Shown: piece by piece, positions 46,238-53,942 of the stretch
Layout of the letters: the number at the start of each line of letters is the position of its first letter
Position numbering within the stretch: position 1 is the stretch's first letter
Origin: a virus
IMG/VR virus record: IMGVR_UViG_3300042340_000379
Location: 124,001 to 188,000 of that record
Direction: 5' to 3' (one strand)
Length of the DNA stretch: 64,000 nt
The notes under the pieces: generated by a model
Told to the model about the DNA's origin: nothing
Seen by the model: only the letters and a program-made list of their open reading frames with translations
Database searches by the model: none
Translations under genes and position numbers: made by a program

Positions 46238-47542
46238 ATGCTGCCGATCGCACTACAAAATCATATCGCGGCGGTATCCGAACAGTTCGGAGGATATTCT
46301 GCTGTTGAAAAGCTAATTCCTAAAAGCCAGCTCTACTATCTTTCGCTTTTTCCAGGCCCATTTTTTGTAACTTCTCCCTGGGTTCTATACAGCGCTCAGT
46401 TTGAAAACTACGCCCCTGAGTTAAAGTTAGCTGGGCATATTCTTGGCGAGCAATACAAAGTTTATAACCGAGAGCTATCATTCCTCTTCAAAGGAAACTC
46501 CGCTCTTTTTGGAGAATCAGAACAAGAAAAGCTTCTAATTAACTCTGCTTACAATGGTGAGTTCTTCCATATTCAAGTTAGCACTCAGTATGGCCCAAAA
46601 CTTGTAGTCCTCTGGGTATCAAAAGTTGTTCCTAGAAATGTTCAAGAACGAGCCGGACGAGCACTCAGGGAAAGTGTTAAGCCAGTTAGCCAAAACTCTC
46701 ATGAAATATTTCTCAGCTCTGAAGGATTTTCATCAGTAAGAATCTACTCTTACAGAGGTGTTTCAAAACTAACTGCTAAAGAAATAGAAAATTCGGGACA
46801 AGCGGAAGTTATTGAAATTACTAATGGAAGAACGATTAGACTTACTCCAAAAGTCAGTACTTGGTATGCTTTTGAAGCCAACGGAAGCTCTTTAAGAGTA
46901 GCGCCTACAGGAGTGGGTGAAGAGCGGTGGACAAATCATGGCGATGTTTACCATTTTGAGAGTCAAAATCAATACTTAGTCGGCAGGGACAAGCTTGATC
47001 TAAGTGATTTTTCGCTTAGTCGTCAAAATCAAGCCCATCTCTTTGGCCAGTTAACAAGCCCGCTGGTAAGTTCAGGAGCTATTAGTGGGAGTAGTGAATT
47101 TGCAGGAATTCCGTCAGAACCAACTCAGTTGCTTGTTACTGGATCAATTATTCGTAAAGGCTTGCTAACATCTGTAAATAGTGATAATATTAACCCACGA
47201 ATTGTCGTTTTTGGTCTAGGGGTTATTCAAGGGGCAAGCCTTGAATTAAGTGGAGGGGAGTTTAATTCAACTACTATAACTTACGGGTCTATAGAAGGAA
47301 ACTCTCCAAGTTCAACTGCTGCCTTTGAACAAAAGATTGAAACTTCTGGCTTGATTACTGTAGAGCCTATATTAGTCTCTCCGTTTACTCAAGAGTTTCA
47401 AGAAAGCGCGTTTGAAAGCTTCTTTATACCTAGAAGTACAGGATCGCTTGAGTTACAGATTTTTCCCCTCTACTTAAATATAAATTTCGATTTTTCCGAC
47501 ACACATAGTTCACTAACACTAGGGCTCCTAGGAACGCTATAA
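46238..47542 (+). CDS. Structural or adsorption protein of unknown function
   Basis: 434 residues. N-terminal helix (ALQNHIAAVSEQFGGYSAVE), then a predominantly beta protein with aromatic-rich turns (LYYLSLFPGPFFVTSPWVLY) and many Ser/Asn/Thr in the second half. Beta-rich, Ser/Asn-rich composition is typical of baseplate-rim or fibre-attachment proteins. One base separates it from the next gene's start. No family recognised. Confidence 0.55.
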   Translation: MLPIALQNHIAAVSEQFGGYSAVEKLIPKSQLYYLSLFPGPFFVTSPWVLYSAQFENYAPELKLAGHILGEQYKVYNRELSFLFKGNSALFGESEQEKLLINSAYNGEFFHIQVSTQYGPKLVVLWVSKVVPRNVQERAGRALRESVKPVSQNSHEIFLSSEGFSSVRIYSYRGVSKLTAKEIENSGQAEVIEITNGRTIRLTPKVSTWYAFEANGSSLRVAPTGVGEERWTNHGDVYHFESQNQYLVGRDKLDLSDFSLSRQNQAHLFGQLTSPLVSSGAISGSSEFAGIPSEPTQLLVTGSIIRKGLLTSVNSDNINPRIVVFGLGVIQGASLELSGGEFNSTTITYGSIEGNSPSSTAAFEQKIETSGLITVEPILVSPFTQEFQESAFESFFIPRSTGSLELQIFPLYLNINFDFSDTHSSLTLGLLGTL

Positions 47543-47543
47543 A

Positions 47544-48188
47544 ATGCCAAACATTCAAGGCAAAGACGCTAACAACGCAACTATTTTTATCCGCTCAACT
47601 CGGGCGGGGACGGACTTAGATCCTCATTCTTCAAATGAAGATACTATTGATCGGCTTGGCCCTGTTGGCGAGACTGCACCAGCTAGTGATACAGCCAGCT
47701 CTGGGCTAAATGGGCGATTGCAACGGATAGCCCAGCGACTCACATCATTAATCAGCGGGATAGGAGCTACCAACGACGCAGCCGCTACCAGTGACACAGG
47801 GACGTTTAGCCTAATTTCGCTGGTTAAGCGACTGCTATCTAGGCTGGGCGCGACCCGGCTTTATGTCGCCACTACAATTGCAACCAGTGGAGACAATACG
47901 GTAATTTCTGCCCCTGCTGCTGGGGTGCGAATCGTTATTACTGGTTTGCGGATTCAGAATAACACATCCACGACAACCACACTTTTGTTAAAAGATGGTG
48001 CGGCCACAACTGTATCAAGACTTAGGGCTGTTAGCGATGGGAGCGGCCTGAGTGAAAACTATGGGCTTGGGGATGAGATTAGGCTGACTGCCGCAACAGC
48101 CTTTGTTATTAACCTTAGTGGGGCAAATTCCCACGGGGTTTCTGTGCGTTATTGGCTTGAAAATGCCTCAACCGGGCTACCTATTTAG
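47544..48188 (+). CDS. Putative tail fibre/short tail protein
   Basis: 214 residues. The segment SSGLNGRLQRIAQRLTSLIS, followed by an alternating Ala/Ser/Thr linker and a second basic helix (ISLVKRLLSRLGATRLYVAT), is the layout often seen in cyanobacterial phage and prophage fibre or structural proteins. The C-terminal half (VRIVITGLRIQNNTSTTTTL) is a beta-sandwich. Codon use shifts to higher G+C relative to the previous gene. Confidence 0.55.
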   Translation: MPNIQGKDANNATIFIRSTRAGTDLDPHSSNEDTIDRLGPVGETAPASDTASSGLNGRLQRIAQRLTSLISGIGATNDAAATSDTGTFSLISLVKRLLSRLGATRLYVATTIATSGDNTVISAPAAGVRIVITGLRIQNNTSTTTTLLLKDGAATTVSRLRAVSDGSGLSENYGLGDEIRLTAATAFVINLSGANSHGVSVRYWLENASTGLPI

Positions 48189-48199
48189 GAATATGCAAA

Positions 48200-48733
48200 A
48201 TGACGTTATTGATGGGTTCAGTAATTGGATTTACCTACGACCAACAGGCCGAACCGAGTAGCCCTACCGCTGGGCAAACCTGGCGAGAACGCAGTAGTGG
48301 CGACGTTATCATTGGCGAATGGGAATGGTCTGGGAGCCTTTGGCTTACTTCAACACCGTCTCTTTCTGTACCCTTTGAAACTACCTCTTTCTCCTTAACG
48401 GCTGCGTCTTCTACTAGGTGCATCATTGGTGTCAGAGCCGTAGTCGTTGAAGTAGGATTTTTCGCGCGGATGACCGTACCGCCTTTGGACGCAGCTAACA
48501 GTTACCTAGTTACTATTAATTATGGCAGGGGCGATGGTGTTGCGGGATCTACTGCGCTTGGATCTGCACAAACGTTAAACGCCAACGAAATTAGCTATAA
48601 AAGCTCAACGTTAAATGTCTTGGGTTTAAACGCATACAACAACCATGCCGCCTACTTTACGATGACAATATCTGCGGGAACTCCGGGTGCCGTTCGTTTT
48701 AATCCTTATGCTTTGTATAAAAGGGTGCGCTAA
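48200..48733 (+). CDS. Tail fibre-like protein
   Basis: 177 residues. Opening motif QAEPSSPTAGQTWRERSSGD and EWEWSGSLWLTSTPSLS is the recurrent N-terminal element of fibre and receptor-binding proteins, where tandem PxxGxxWxxxxxG units occur. The C-terminal ~110 residues are a compact beta domain. The stop overlaps the next ATG. Role in host recognition is inferred. Confidence 0.6.
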   Translation: MTLLMGSVIGFTYDQQAEPSSPTAGQTWRERSSGDVIIGEWEWSGSLWLTSTPSLSVPFETTSFSLTAASSTRCIIGVRAVVVEVGFFARMTVPPLDAANSYLVTINYGRGDGVAGSTALGSAQTLNANEISYKSSTLNVLGLNAYNNHAAYFTMTISAGTPGAVRFNPYALYKRVR

Positions 48734-49149
48734 TGCAAATTACAATCACGACCGCAGACGAATTAATGCACGGCCCTTTTGAAGTAGTGGATGGAGCGCC
48801 CAATCTATCTAGTATTGCCAGCCCCAATACCCAATCCGCATTGGCCGCTGCCTATGCCGCTGGGAGCTACGCTACCTATACCCCGCCGCCAACAACCATC
48901 ACAGCACCACCCACACCCACCCCCTCGGCCTTCCGTGCGGCTCTAGCGCAGACCGCTACCTGGATAGCCTGGGCTGAGACTCTATCCTTCGTGAGATACA
49001 TCAACCTCACGACCGCCGCCGCCCTAGACAACTGGGCCGAAGCGCAGGCCATCTACAACGCCATCAAGGCCACCACTTCACCGCCAGAGGCATCAATTAC
49101 AGCCTGGCAGGCGTTGGCGGATGATAACGGCATTCCTATCACGTTCTAA
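48733..49149 (+). CDS. Fibre-associated or fibre chaperone-like protein
   Basis: 138 residues. The N-terminus has a beta segment, then a Pro/Thr-rich linker (PPPTTITAPPTPTPSAF), then a helical C-terminus (RAALAQTATWIAWAETLSFV and LDNWAEAQAIYNAIK). The last-gene position after a fibre gene, plus the helical C-terminus, fits a fibre assembly protein, but no family motif is seen. G+C is high compared with the genes before it. In the 126 bases that follow, CCCCGCCATGG occurs twice and GCCATGGC arms can pair. Confidence 0.5.
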   Translation: MQITITTADELMHGPFEVVDGAPNLSSIASPNTQSALAAAYAAGSYATYTPPPTTITAPPTPTPSAFRAALAQTATWIAWAETLSFVRYINLTTAAALDNWAEAQAIYNAIKATTSPPEASITAWQALADDNGIPITF

Positions 49150-49275
49150 GCCTCCTCCCAGCCCCGCCATGGCCCCGCCATGGCTTTAATCGTCAACACA
49201 CAGGCAAAAACGATTGATGCATTCTTGCCACAACTATTGGAGCTATAAGCAAAGTAACCCTTCTCATCCACCTAG

Positions 49276-49569
49276 CTAAGTTAAGCCAACGCGCTCATCA
49301 ATATGTTGCAGCAAAGTGTAAAGAACAGACAGCTGGTTTATTTCCATTGGTGATAAACCTCTTTCTTGCATTCTTCTTATATTACGAATAAGAAGATCAA
49401 AATGGCGCATATAGTAGAAATCAACTAACTGCCGAACAGCAAGGTCATGACTAAGCCCATGCTGTTCGGCAAACTCATCGATCGCTATTTTAACAGGGTC
49501 ACTAACTAATAGTCTGCACTTACTGTTTGCAGTTGTTCTGTGGCTTGCGAGTCTTGAGTCTTTTGGCAT
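49276..49569 (-). CDS. Small hypothetical protein, possible DNA-binding
   Basis: 97 residues. Central helices (DPVKIAIDEFAEQHGLSHDL, then AVRQLVDFYYMRHFDLLIRN) give a ribbon-helix-helix or simple helical bundle appearance. Basic N-terminus. It is last in a leftward run starting at 50785 and overlaps the previous gene by 64 bases in another frame. Unrecognised. Confidence 0.5.
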   Translation of the reverse strand: MPKDSRLASHRTTANSKCRLLVSDPVKIAIDEFAEQHGLSHDLAVRQLVDFYYMRHFDLLIRNIRRMQERGLSPMEINQLSVLYTLLQHIDERVGLT

Positions 49570-49772
49570 GGTTCAAAATCAGGGTCACAGTTTATCAATA
49601 AATACTCGCCGTTTAGAACGACCGGCTTATCAGAATAAACCCATACCCCGTCACCTAATGTAATCGCGTAATGGTCACTTGAAATTAAAAGGCAGTTGTC
49701 CTGAACTTTTGCATATTTAGCCAAGTAGGCTAAAACTTTAATCAGATTAATTAGCTTAGTTAACAAAGACAT
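49506..49772 (-). CDS. Small hypothetical protein next to PAAR gene
   Basis: 88 residues. N-terminal hydrophobic helix (SLLTKLINLIKVLAYLAKYA), then a small beta domain (LLISSDHYAITLGDGVWVYS) with a CDPDFEPC pair. The hydrophobic helix is too basic for a clear signal peptide. Overlaps the PAAR gene by 17 bases at its start. Function unknown. Confidence 0.5.
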   Translation of the reverse strand: MSLLTKLINLIKVLAYLAKYAKVQDNCLLISSDHYAITLGDGVWVYSDKPVVLNGEYLLINCDPDFEPCQKTQDSQATEQLQTVSADY

Positions 49773-50007
49773 TTGGACTCCCTTGAATAGCTATACCCCG
49801 CCCTGAATTACGATCGCCAATCCTATGAACCGCTCGATTGCCAGCAAAAACAGTAGGCGAACCACTAATTGCAAAAAAGTTAGTAATTATATCTCCAACT
49901 GATGAGGCCTTTCTATTGTTGACAAAAACGTTTCCAAAACAACGAGTCACAGGCCTTTTCCCCACAAAAGTTGTCTCTAGATCCCTAAGTCTAGTCCAAG
50001 CTGGCAT
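49756..50007 (-). CDS. PAAR-like baseplate spike tip
   Basis: 83 residues, the size of T4 gp5.4-type tips. Two PAAR-type hairpin repeats are visible: VNNRKASSVGDI and GSPTVFAGNRAVHRIGD, the latter with the conserved GN-x3-RxGD pattern, then GIAIQGSPNVFVN at the end. Conserved His and Cys at positions ~23 and 61 could hold the metal. PAAR proteins sharpen the spike that crosses the outer membrane. It is located ~37 kb from the hub gene. Confidence 0.78.
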   Translation of the reverse strand: MPAWTRLRDLETTFVGKRPVTRCFGNVFVNNRKASSVGDIITNFFAISGSPTVFAGNRAVHRIGDRNSGRGIAIQGSPNVFVN

Positions 50008-50785
50008 TTGTAAAATCCTTTATAGTCAGACTGTTTTTGATTTGATTATAGAGCTCAGTTTTTAAGTTTGTGCTCAAAGTAAAGTCAGGCATATAATCTA
50101 AAGTATAGCTTGAGAGCCCGTGAGAAGAAGTAAACCCAAAGCTGTAATCAATCATTAGCTTGTCAACAACTTCGATCGCTAACTTCTCGACACTCTTTGT
50201 TTCTACCGTAACCCCATACACAACACGGTCAGGTAGGGCTTTAAGTGCAGCGGGTGTAAGTGGTCTATACACATTTAAGCTCACAAATGGGTAGTCTTCT
50301 AGCAAAATTGTCTCTTCATCGAGAAGTCTCTGCCGTCGAGTTTTTTCAGCAAGTAGTAGTTTCAGTTCCCATTCATAAGGAAGTCCATTGTAAGGCTCGT
50401 TAACAAACCGGGCGACAACACTTTCTGAAAGACTAACCTCATCAGTCTGAGACCACAGCTCAAATGGCCCCTTTTGATAAACTGTTCCGTCATAAGCTTC
50501 TTCAAGCAAAGCAGGAGTCGCAGATGTTTCTTCCGAAAGTAAAACATAACTATGGATAAAATAAGCAAACTTTACTTCGAGTCGGTTAGGCCAAAGCGTC
50601 AGTGAAAGCTTGAATGGCCGATTTGATAAAGCTTCGAGAGACTGAAAGCGGAAAATTTTGTTGTCTAAAAGATTTAACTCATACTGCCATTGCTGATAGA
50701 GAAAGGGGTCGTCTAAAGATTCAGTCCTATAGAAAAGAGGAAACGTGTCTCCCTCAAAGTCAAAATCGCGGAAAGAAATTTGCAT
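49991..50785 (-). CDS. Structural protein upstream of the PAAR tip
   Basis: 264 residues from ATG 50785 (an in-frame TTG at 50797 would add four residues within the hairpin). Strand-rich first half with LEVKFAYFIHSYVLL, then a helical middle (EWELKLLLAEKTRRQRLLDE) and a strand-helix C-terminus. Seventeen bases overlap the PAAR gene. The PAAR partner suggests a spike or baseplate role. Family unknown. Confidence 0.55.
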   Translation of the reverse strand: MQISFRDFDFEGDTFPLFYRTESLDDPFLYQQWQYELNLLDNKIFRFQSLEALSNRPFKLSLTLWPNRLEVKFAYFIHSYVLLSEETSATPALLEEAYDGTVYQKGPFELWSQTDEVSLSESVVARFVNEPYNGLPYEWELKLLLAEKTRRQRLLDEETILLEDYPFVSLNVYRPLTPAALKALPDRVVYGVTVETKSVEKLAIEVVDKLMIDYSFGFTSSHGLSSYTLDYMPDFTLSTNLKTELYNQIKNSLTIKDFTNASLD

Positions 50786-50787
50786 GA

Positions 50788-50827
50788 AAAATCCCAAGCT
50801 GTACCTCTAAGTATAGCTTGGGATTTT
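50788..50827. terminator. 13-bp stem hairpin after parR-like gene
   Basis: AAAATCCCAAGCT pairs perfectly with AGCTTGGGATTTT over a 14-base loop. On the leftward transcript the stem is followed by TTCATG, with T-rich bases in the 3' arm, so it can act as terminator of the parM-parR transcript right before the next start codon. Confidence 0.65.
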
Positions 50828-50847
50828 CATCAACAAAAGGTAAACTT

Positions 50848-51138
50848 TTAATCGTCCATATCTAACTGTATATCAGAAAACTCAACCCCTCCTGTAGAAG
50901 GAGAAGATATTTTTGACTGCTGATATTCGTAAGCAGTTGGTGCATAGTTAGCCGAAAATGACGGGCTAGACGATCTAAGTTGGGGTTCCGGCATTTGTTG
51001 AGAAGTTCGATAGCTCCTAAGAAGAAAGGCAAATACTTCAACGTTAGTAACTTTTCTCGAGAATTCTTCTTTGCTTAGCTCCTGCCTGATGTTTTCTAAT
51101 TCTTCTTCTAGTTGACCCGTTAAAGCGATCTTTGCCAT
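50848..51138 (-). CDS. ParR-like partition adaptor (ribbon-helix-helix, putative)
   Basis: 96 residues, 6 bases after the stop of the actin-like gene, which is the parM-parR order. The N-terminal ~45 residues (KIALTGQLEEELENIRQELS, then a helix ending EVFAFLLRSYR) are compatible with a ribbon-helix-helix DNA-binding domain. The C-terminal half is disordered and ends in an acidic segment (FSDIQLDMDD), as in ParR, where the tail contacts the ParM filament. Sequence identity to known ParR is not evident; operon position is the main evidence. Confidence 0.6.
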   Translation of the reverse strand: MAKIALTGQLEEELENIRQELSKEEFSRKVTNVEVFAFLLRSYRTSQQMPEPQLRSSSPSFSANYAPTAYEYQQSKISSPSTGGVEFSDIQLDMDD

Positions 51139-51144
51139 CTTATC

Positions 51145-52227
51145 TTAGGCTCCCACTGTTACAGCATGTCGGTTTAAGTTATCCAATGCCATAATGTTAG
51201 CAAAATCAGGGTGCTGAGGAACATAAATTCCAGCATTTGCGGGAAGCCGACCTTTAAACAAGTAAGCACAGCCACCAAACAACATACGACCGGAAGTAGG
51301 AACAAACTGATTAAAGTTGTTTCGAATCTCACCTTGAACTAACTCAAAGAAGTTAGCAAGAGCATGCTTGGTAAGATCGGTGAAGTCGATCATCTCATTG
51401 TTGTCAGCAGGGTAAAAATAGGTAGAGCGCCCATTCTCTCCAGGAATAGGATTAGCCAGCGCAGTCATGACATCATCAAGGTCTAGTTGACCTCCAACAC
51501 GTTGGATCATCAAAGGATTGATTTTAATCATAGAAGCCAAAGCCTTACCACCAGCTAAAGTTGATCCTTTAACTCCATCATAGGAACTACGAAGTAGGAT
51601 GTTGTTGCGAGGGCCGATCGCAGTAATATCCAGTGTGCCGCCGCCAATGTCAGCGCCGATCACATTTCCGACAGAAGGAAGGTGGTTAAGTTCACGAGCC
51701 ATAATAATCGCGTCAACCCCTTCGGGCCGAGGAGCCTCAGGATAAATGCGAACTTTCATGTCAAATGTACCCTTGTCAGACGTATAGGTGTACTCAAAAG
51801 TATCAGTGAGTTTTTCGCGAAGGAACTCGCCTACAGTTCGGCCATCGGTTCGGCGCTTACTTGGGTCAGGTAGACTCCATTGAAGTACAACCTCGTAATT
51901 GGTTTTGTTTCCAATGGGGCCAAGAGTAGAAAGGAGAAAAGGAATAAAGTACTTGGGATCTAGCTTATCGCGGTTAACCAATCCACTCGCGGCGGCACCA
52001 TACTCAGAAGCGCGATCGCCAATATGAAAGCGACCAAAATCCCCCTCAACAATAATAGAGTCGCTGCCAGGGTCAATTGCGTCACCACCAGGAAAGATGG
52101 GAGCAACAATAGATTTTAGATAAATCGGCTGGGTGTGAATCCCATGACTAATAGCCAGAGTAGAAAAGTTGCCAACATCAATAGCGTGCTGAGTTTTCAT
52201 ACAAAAATTTGGGTAATAAGTGTTCAA
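51145..52227 (-). CDS. parM: ParM-like actin-family ATPase
   Basis: 360 residues from a TTG at 52227 that has AAGGGAG seven bases ahead; an in-frame ATG at 52200 (MKTQHAIDVG) gives the usual actin-like N-terminus and is a second candidate. Actin-fold landmarks: phosphate-1 loop AIDVGNFSTLAISHG, phosphate-2 loop GADIGGGTLDITAIG, and adenosine site MLFGGCAYLFKG. Such ATPases polymerise to push plasmids or phage-plasmids apart in cells, moving DNA through ParR bound to the centromere. A GGGCCC iteron array lies immediately upstream. A phage cytoskeletal role other than partition is possible. Confidence 0.72.
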   Translation of the reverse strand: MNTYYPNFCMKTQHAIDVGNFSTLAISHGIHTQPIYLKSIVAPIFPGGDAIDPGSDSIIVEGDFGRFHIGDRASEYGAAASGLVNRDKLDPKYFIPFLLSTLGPIGNKTNYEVVLQWSLPDPSKRRTDGRTVGEFLREKLTDTFEYTYTSDKGTFDMKVRIYPEAPRPEGVDAIIMARELNHLPSVGNVIGADIGGGTLDITAIGPRNNILLRSSYDGVKGSTLAGGKALASMIKINPLMIQRVGGQLDLDDVMTALANPIPGENGRSTYFYPADNNEMIDFTDLTKHALANFFELVQGEIRNNFNQFVPTSGRMLFGGCAYLFKGRLPANAGIYVPQHPDFANIMALDNLNRHAVTVGA

Positions 52228-52263
52228 CAGACTCCCTTAGTATAAGCTAAATTTTTGGGTTGT

Positions 52264-52410
52264 GGGCCATAAAAGGCCCGACGCGGGCCCTAATCGGACT
52301 TTCTAGGGCCCTAAAGGGCCCAACGCGGGACGTGAAGGGCCCTTCACGGGACATAGACGGCCCGACGCGGGCCCTAAAGAGACCAAAAAGGGCCCGTGAA
52401 GGGCCCTAGG
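52264..52410. repeat. GGGCCC iteron array 1 (candidate parC)
   Basis: About 14 units of 10-11 bases centred on GGGCCC, or decayed GGCCC, GGGAC and GGAC, spaced about one helical turn apart (centres near 52265, 52275, 52286, 52297, 52307, 52317, 52328, 52339, 52349, 52360, 52370, 52381, 52392, 52402). Directly upstream of the parM-like gene, as is parC of R1-type systems with its 11-bp repeats. Confidence 0.7.
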
Positions 52411-52432
52411 CAAACTTGTATCGTACAAAAAC

Positions 52433-52816
52433 CTAAGCCCAGATTACATTCCCAGGGCGAAAGTTGGCATTAGTATCAATGCGCTTAAGCTGCAATCCGG
52501 CTGGCTCTCCTAGCTCTTGCTTAAATTCGCTATAAGAACCAAACTCAATCTTAACGCCCCGCTCCTGGTAATAAGGATCATGCTTGATCTGGGCTCGTAA
52601 ACTCTGCCACTTCTTATATAGATCCTCATTCGTCTGGCGGCTGCACTCGCAAACCCTAAGAGTCTTGTTGTATAAGGCGCGAGGACTAGCTTTTCTATCC
52701 TTCCCGCAGCTAATACATATAATAGAGTAGCGAGCGTCAGAACCGTAATCTCCAACCTCCCATCCATTAACGATTGAAGGAACCTGCTTTGTGGGTCGTC
52801 CGCGATATCGCTTCAT
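52433..52816 (-). CDS. Zinc-ribbon DNA-binding protein with HNH-associated module
   Basis: 127 residues. N-terminal CISC and later CECS suggest a zinc ribbon (ICISCGKD...RVCECSRQ). The C-terminal ~60 residues (LYKKWQSLRAQIKHDPYYQE, RGVKIEFGSYSEF, QLKRIDTNANFRPGNVIWA) match the helix-plus-Asn domain found around phage HNH endonucleases, with the RxIDxNxNFxPxNxxWA signature. A classical HNH His pair is not seen, so it may only bind DNA. It lies between the iteron array and a long hairpin. Confidence 0.6.
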   Translation of the reverse strand: MKRYRGRPTKQVPSIVNGWEVGDYGSDARYSIICISCGKDRKASPRALYNKTLRVCECSRQTNEDLYKKWQSLRAQIKHDPYYQERGVKIEFGSYSEFKQELGEPAGLQLKRIDTNANFRPGNVIWA

Positions 52817-52930
52817 TTTAAGTAAGGGGTAAACGCAACCTCTTTAGTTTAAGTTGTAAGCCGCAATATAGAAAGGGTTTTTAAAAACAACATCAAAATA
52901 AGTGCTACTTTAACTCCACACTATTTCAAG

Positions 52931-52973
52931 AAAGGGGCCGCTAGATCTATTAGATCTAGCGGCCCCTTTTTTT
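52931..52973. terminator. 19-bp stem hairpin with T-run
   Basis: AAAGGGGCCGCTAGATCTA pairs with TAGATCTAGCGGCCCCTTT around a single T, then TTTT follows. Very stable and A/T-flanked on both sides, so it may terminate in either direction between the HNH-like gene and the tandem repeats. Confidence 0.8.
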
Positions 52974-52986
52974 GAGCAAATCTAGG

Positions 52987-53045
52987 TAAGTATTTATACT
53001 TACGATCACAAAGCTGGAGAAAATATGACGCGGATTTTAAGAGAC
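52987..53045 (+). repeat. Tandem 59-bp repeat, copy 1
   Basis: Begins with palindrome TAAGTATTTATACTTA, then GATCACAAAGCTGGAGAAAA, then a ribosome-binding-like GGAGA ahead of ATG 53025. The tiny frame reads MTRILRDYL (53025-53054). The second copy lies at 53056-53114. Confidence 0.7.
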
Positions 53046-53055
53046 TATCTTTAAC

Positions 53056-53114
53056 TAAGTATAAATACTTATGATCGCAAAGCTGGAGAAAATATGACGC
53101 GGATTTTAAGAGAC
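53056..53114 (+). repeat. Tandem 59-bp repeat, copy 2
   Basis: Same unit as 52987. The 16-base palindrome is inverted in its centre (TAAGTATAAATACTTA), as if flipped. Its tiny frame (ATG 53094) reads MTRILRDQL and stops at 53123. Apart from the palindrome centre, only two bases differ from copy 1. Confidence 0.7.
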
Positions 53115-53133
53115 CAATTATGAGGGATATCAA

Positions 53134-53432
53134 CTATGCCCCCCTCCGACTTTGAGAAATTCAAAGCATCGAAGGTACGGGTATGACGAGTTTGCTCACC
53201 ACAATTTTTGTGCGTGAGAACAACTCATCTCTTTGATTGAATGTAATTAAACATTTCACATCAAAGACTTAGTTTATTTCTCATTCACAACACAAGCTAT
53301 CTGTACTTACTCTCTTACATGAATGAGTACAGATAGCCTACCTACCACGCATCTACACACCCAAGCCCGTGCCTACACCCTAGGCACGGGCTTCTTTTTT
53401 ATTCACCTAGTACACACCAAGGAGAACACATC
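53134..53432. promoter_or_regulatory. Noncoding leader before the first hairpin-rich gene
   Basis: No gene is supported. Contents: overlapping micro-ORFs from 53120 to 53236 joined by ATGA overlaps, then two hairpins. One is at 53296-53337 (GCTATCTGTACT / AGTACAGATAGC, 18-base loop). The other, at 53363-53400, is a strong terminator: AAGCCCGTGCCTA / TAGGCACGGGCTT with a 5-base loop and CTTTTTT. Confidence 0.6.
53363..53400 (+). terminator. Terminator with 13-bp stem
   Basis: Thirteen-base perfect stem and T6 tail, 32 bases before the next start codon. The following gene needs its own promoter or readthrough. Confidence 0.8.
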
Positions 53433-53804
53433 ATGTCTATCTCTTCTTTTCTCATTCCATCCATTAAAGGACTAGTCAAGCTAGGACTGCAAGACAGCAA
53501 CCCACTGTGGGTGCATGACTGTATTCATGCACACGTATCTACACAACTACCACCCATACCCATGGGTACACACCAGGTGACTGGTGTTGATGGTCTATCC
53601 ATCAAGGAGTTCTGGGGTACACACCCACACACACCTACCTACCCAGGTGAACTAGATGAGGCACGGGTTGGGATACATCAGTTCCTAGCCTCACCACTAG
53701 GTAGCCCTTGCTACCTAGCTAGGTACATCTACTGGTGTACCTACCTAGCCACACAGGGTATCAACCCTGTGATGGTGACCTATCACCACTGGAGGTCTAT
53801 GTAA
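53433..53804 (+). CDS. Hairpin-tiled small gene, hypothetical protein
   Basis: 123 residues preceded by AAGGAGAACACATC (strong ribosome binding site). The product is rich in His, Pro, Tyr and Thr (HDCIHAHVSTQLPPIPMGTH, CYLARYIYWCTYLATQG) and I do not recognise a family. The DNA is notable: its coding sequence is made of adjacent perfect inverted repeats (for example 53511-53532, 53570-53587, 53587-53605, 53697-53718, 53720-53743, 53752-53771). The ORF is intact despite this. CTAG and CCTAGG-like words are frequent. Translation is supported by start context and absence of stops. Confidence 0.55.
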   Translation: MSISSFLIPSIKGLVKLGLQDSNPLWVHDCIHAHVSTQLPPIPMGTHQVTGVDGLSIKEFWGTHPHTPTYPGELDEARVGIHQFLASPLGSPCYLARYIYWCTYLATQGINPVMVTYHHWRSM

Positions 53805-53942
53805 TGACCTATCCATACAGGTACCCCTATATAGAGACCCCTCTATATAGGGGGCCTTATATACACCCCCCTACACCATGGTGGTTTAACTAGGTTCGAT
53901 TCCTAGGTAGGGCCTTGCCCGTAGCTACTTCTAGCTACGGGC
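53461..53942. repeat. Near-continuous chain of stem-loops
   Basis: More than 15 perfect short inverted repeats lie end to end from the first hairpin-tiled gene into the intergenic tract. They include a 13-bp stem at 53824-53853 (CCCCTATATAGAG / CTCTATATAGGGG, ACCC loop), a 7-bp stem at 53848-53873, the palindrome CACCATGGTG and a CTAGG/CCTAG loop that mimics a tRNA T-arm. Confidence 0.75.

Noticed and set aside
52264-52410. CRISPR array
   Set aside because: Units are 10-11 bases with no spacers; iterons fit better. No cas genes in the window.
52921-53133. 70-codon leftward frame with duplicated LLKSASYFLQLCD segment
   Set aside because: The duplication is the antisense reading of the 59-bp tandem repeat and the long hairpin; no start context.
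53880-53915. tRNA-like T-arm (CTAGG TTCGATT CCTAG)
   Set aside because: No matching acceptor, D-arm or 7-base anticodon loop could be built upstream; it is one more stem-loop of the hairpin chain.
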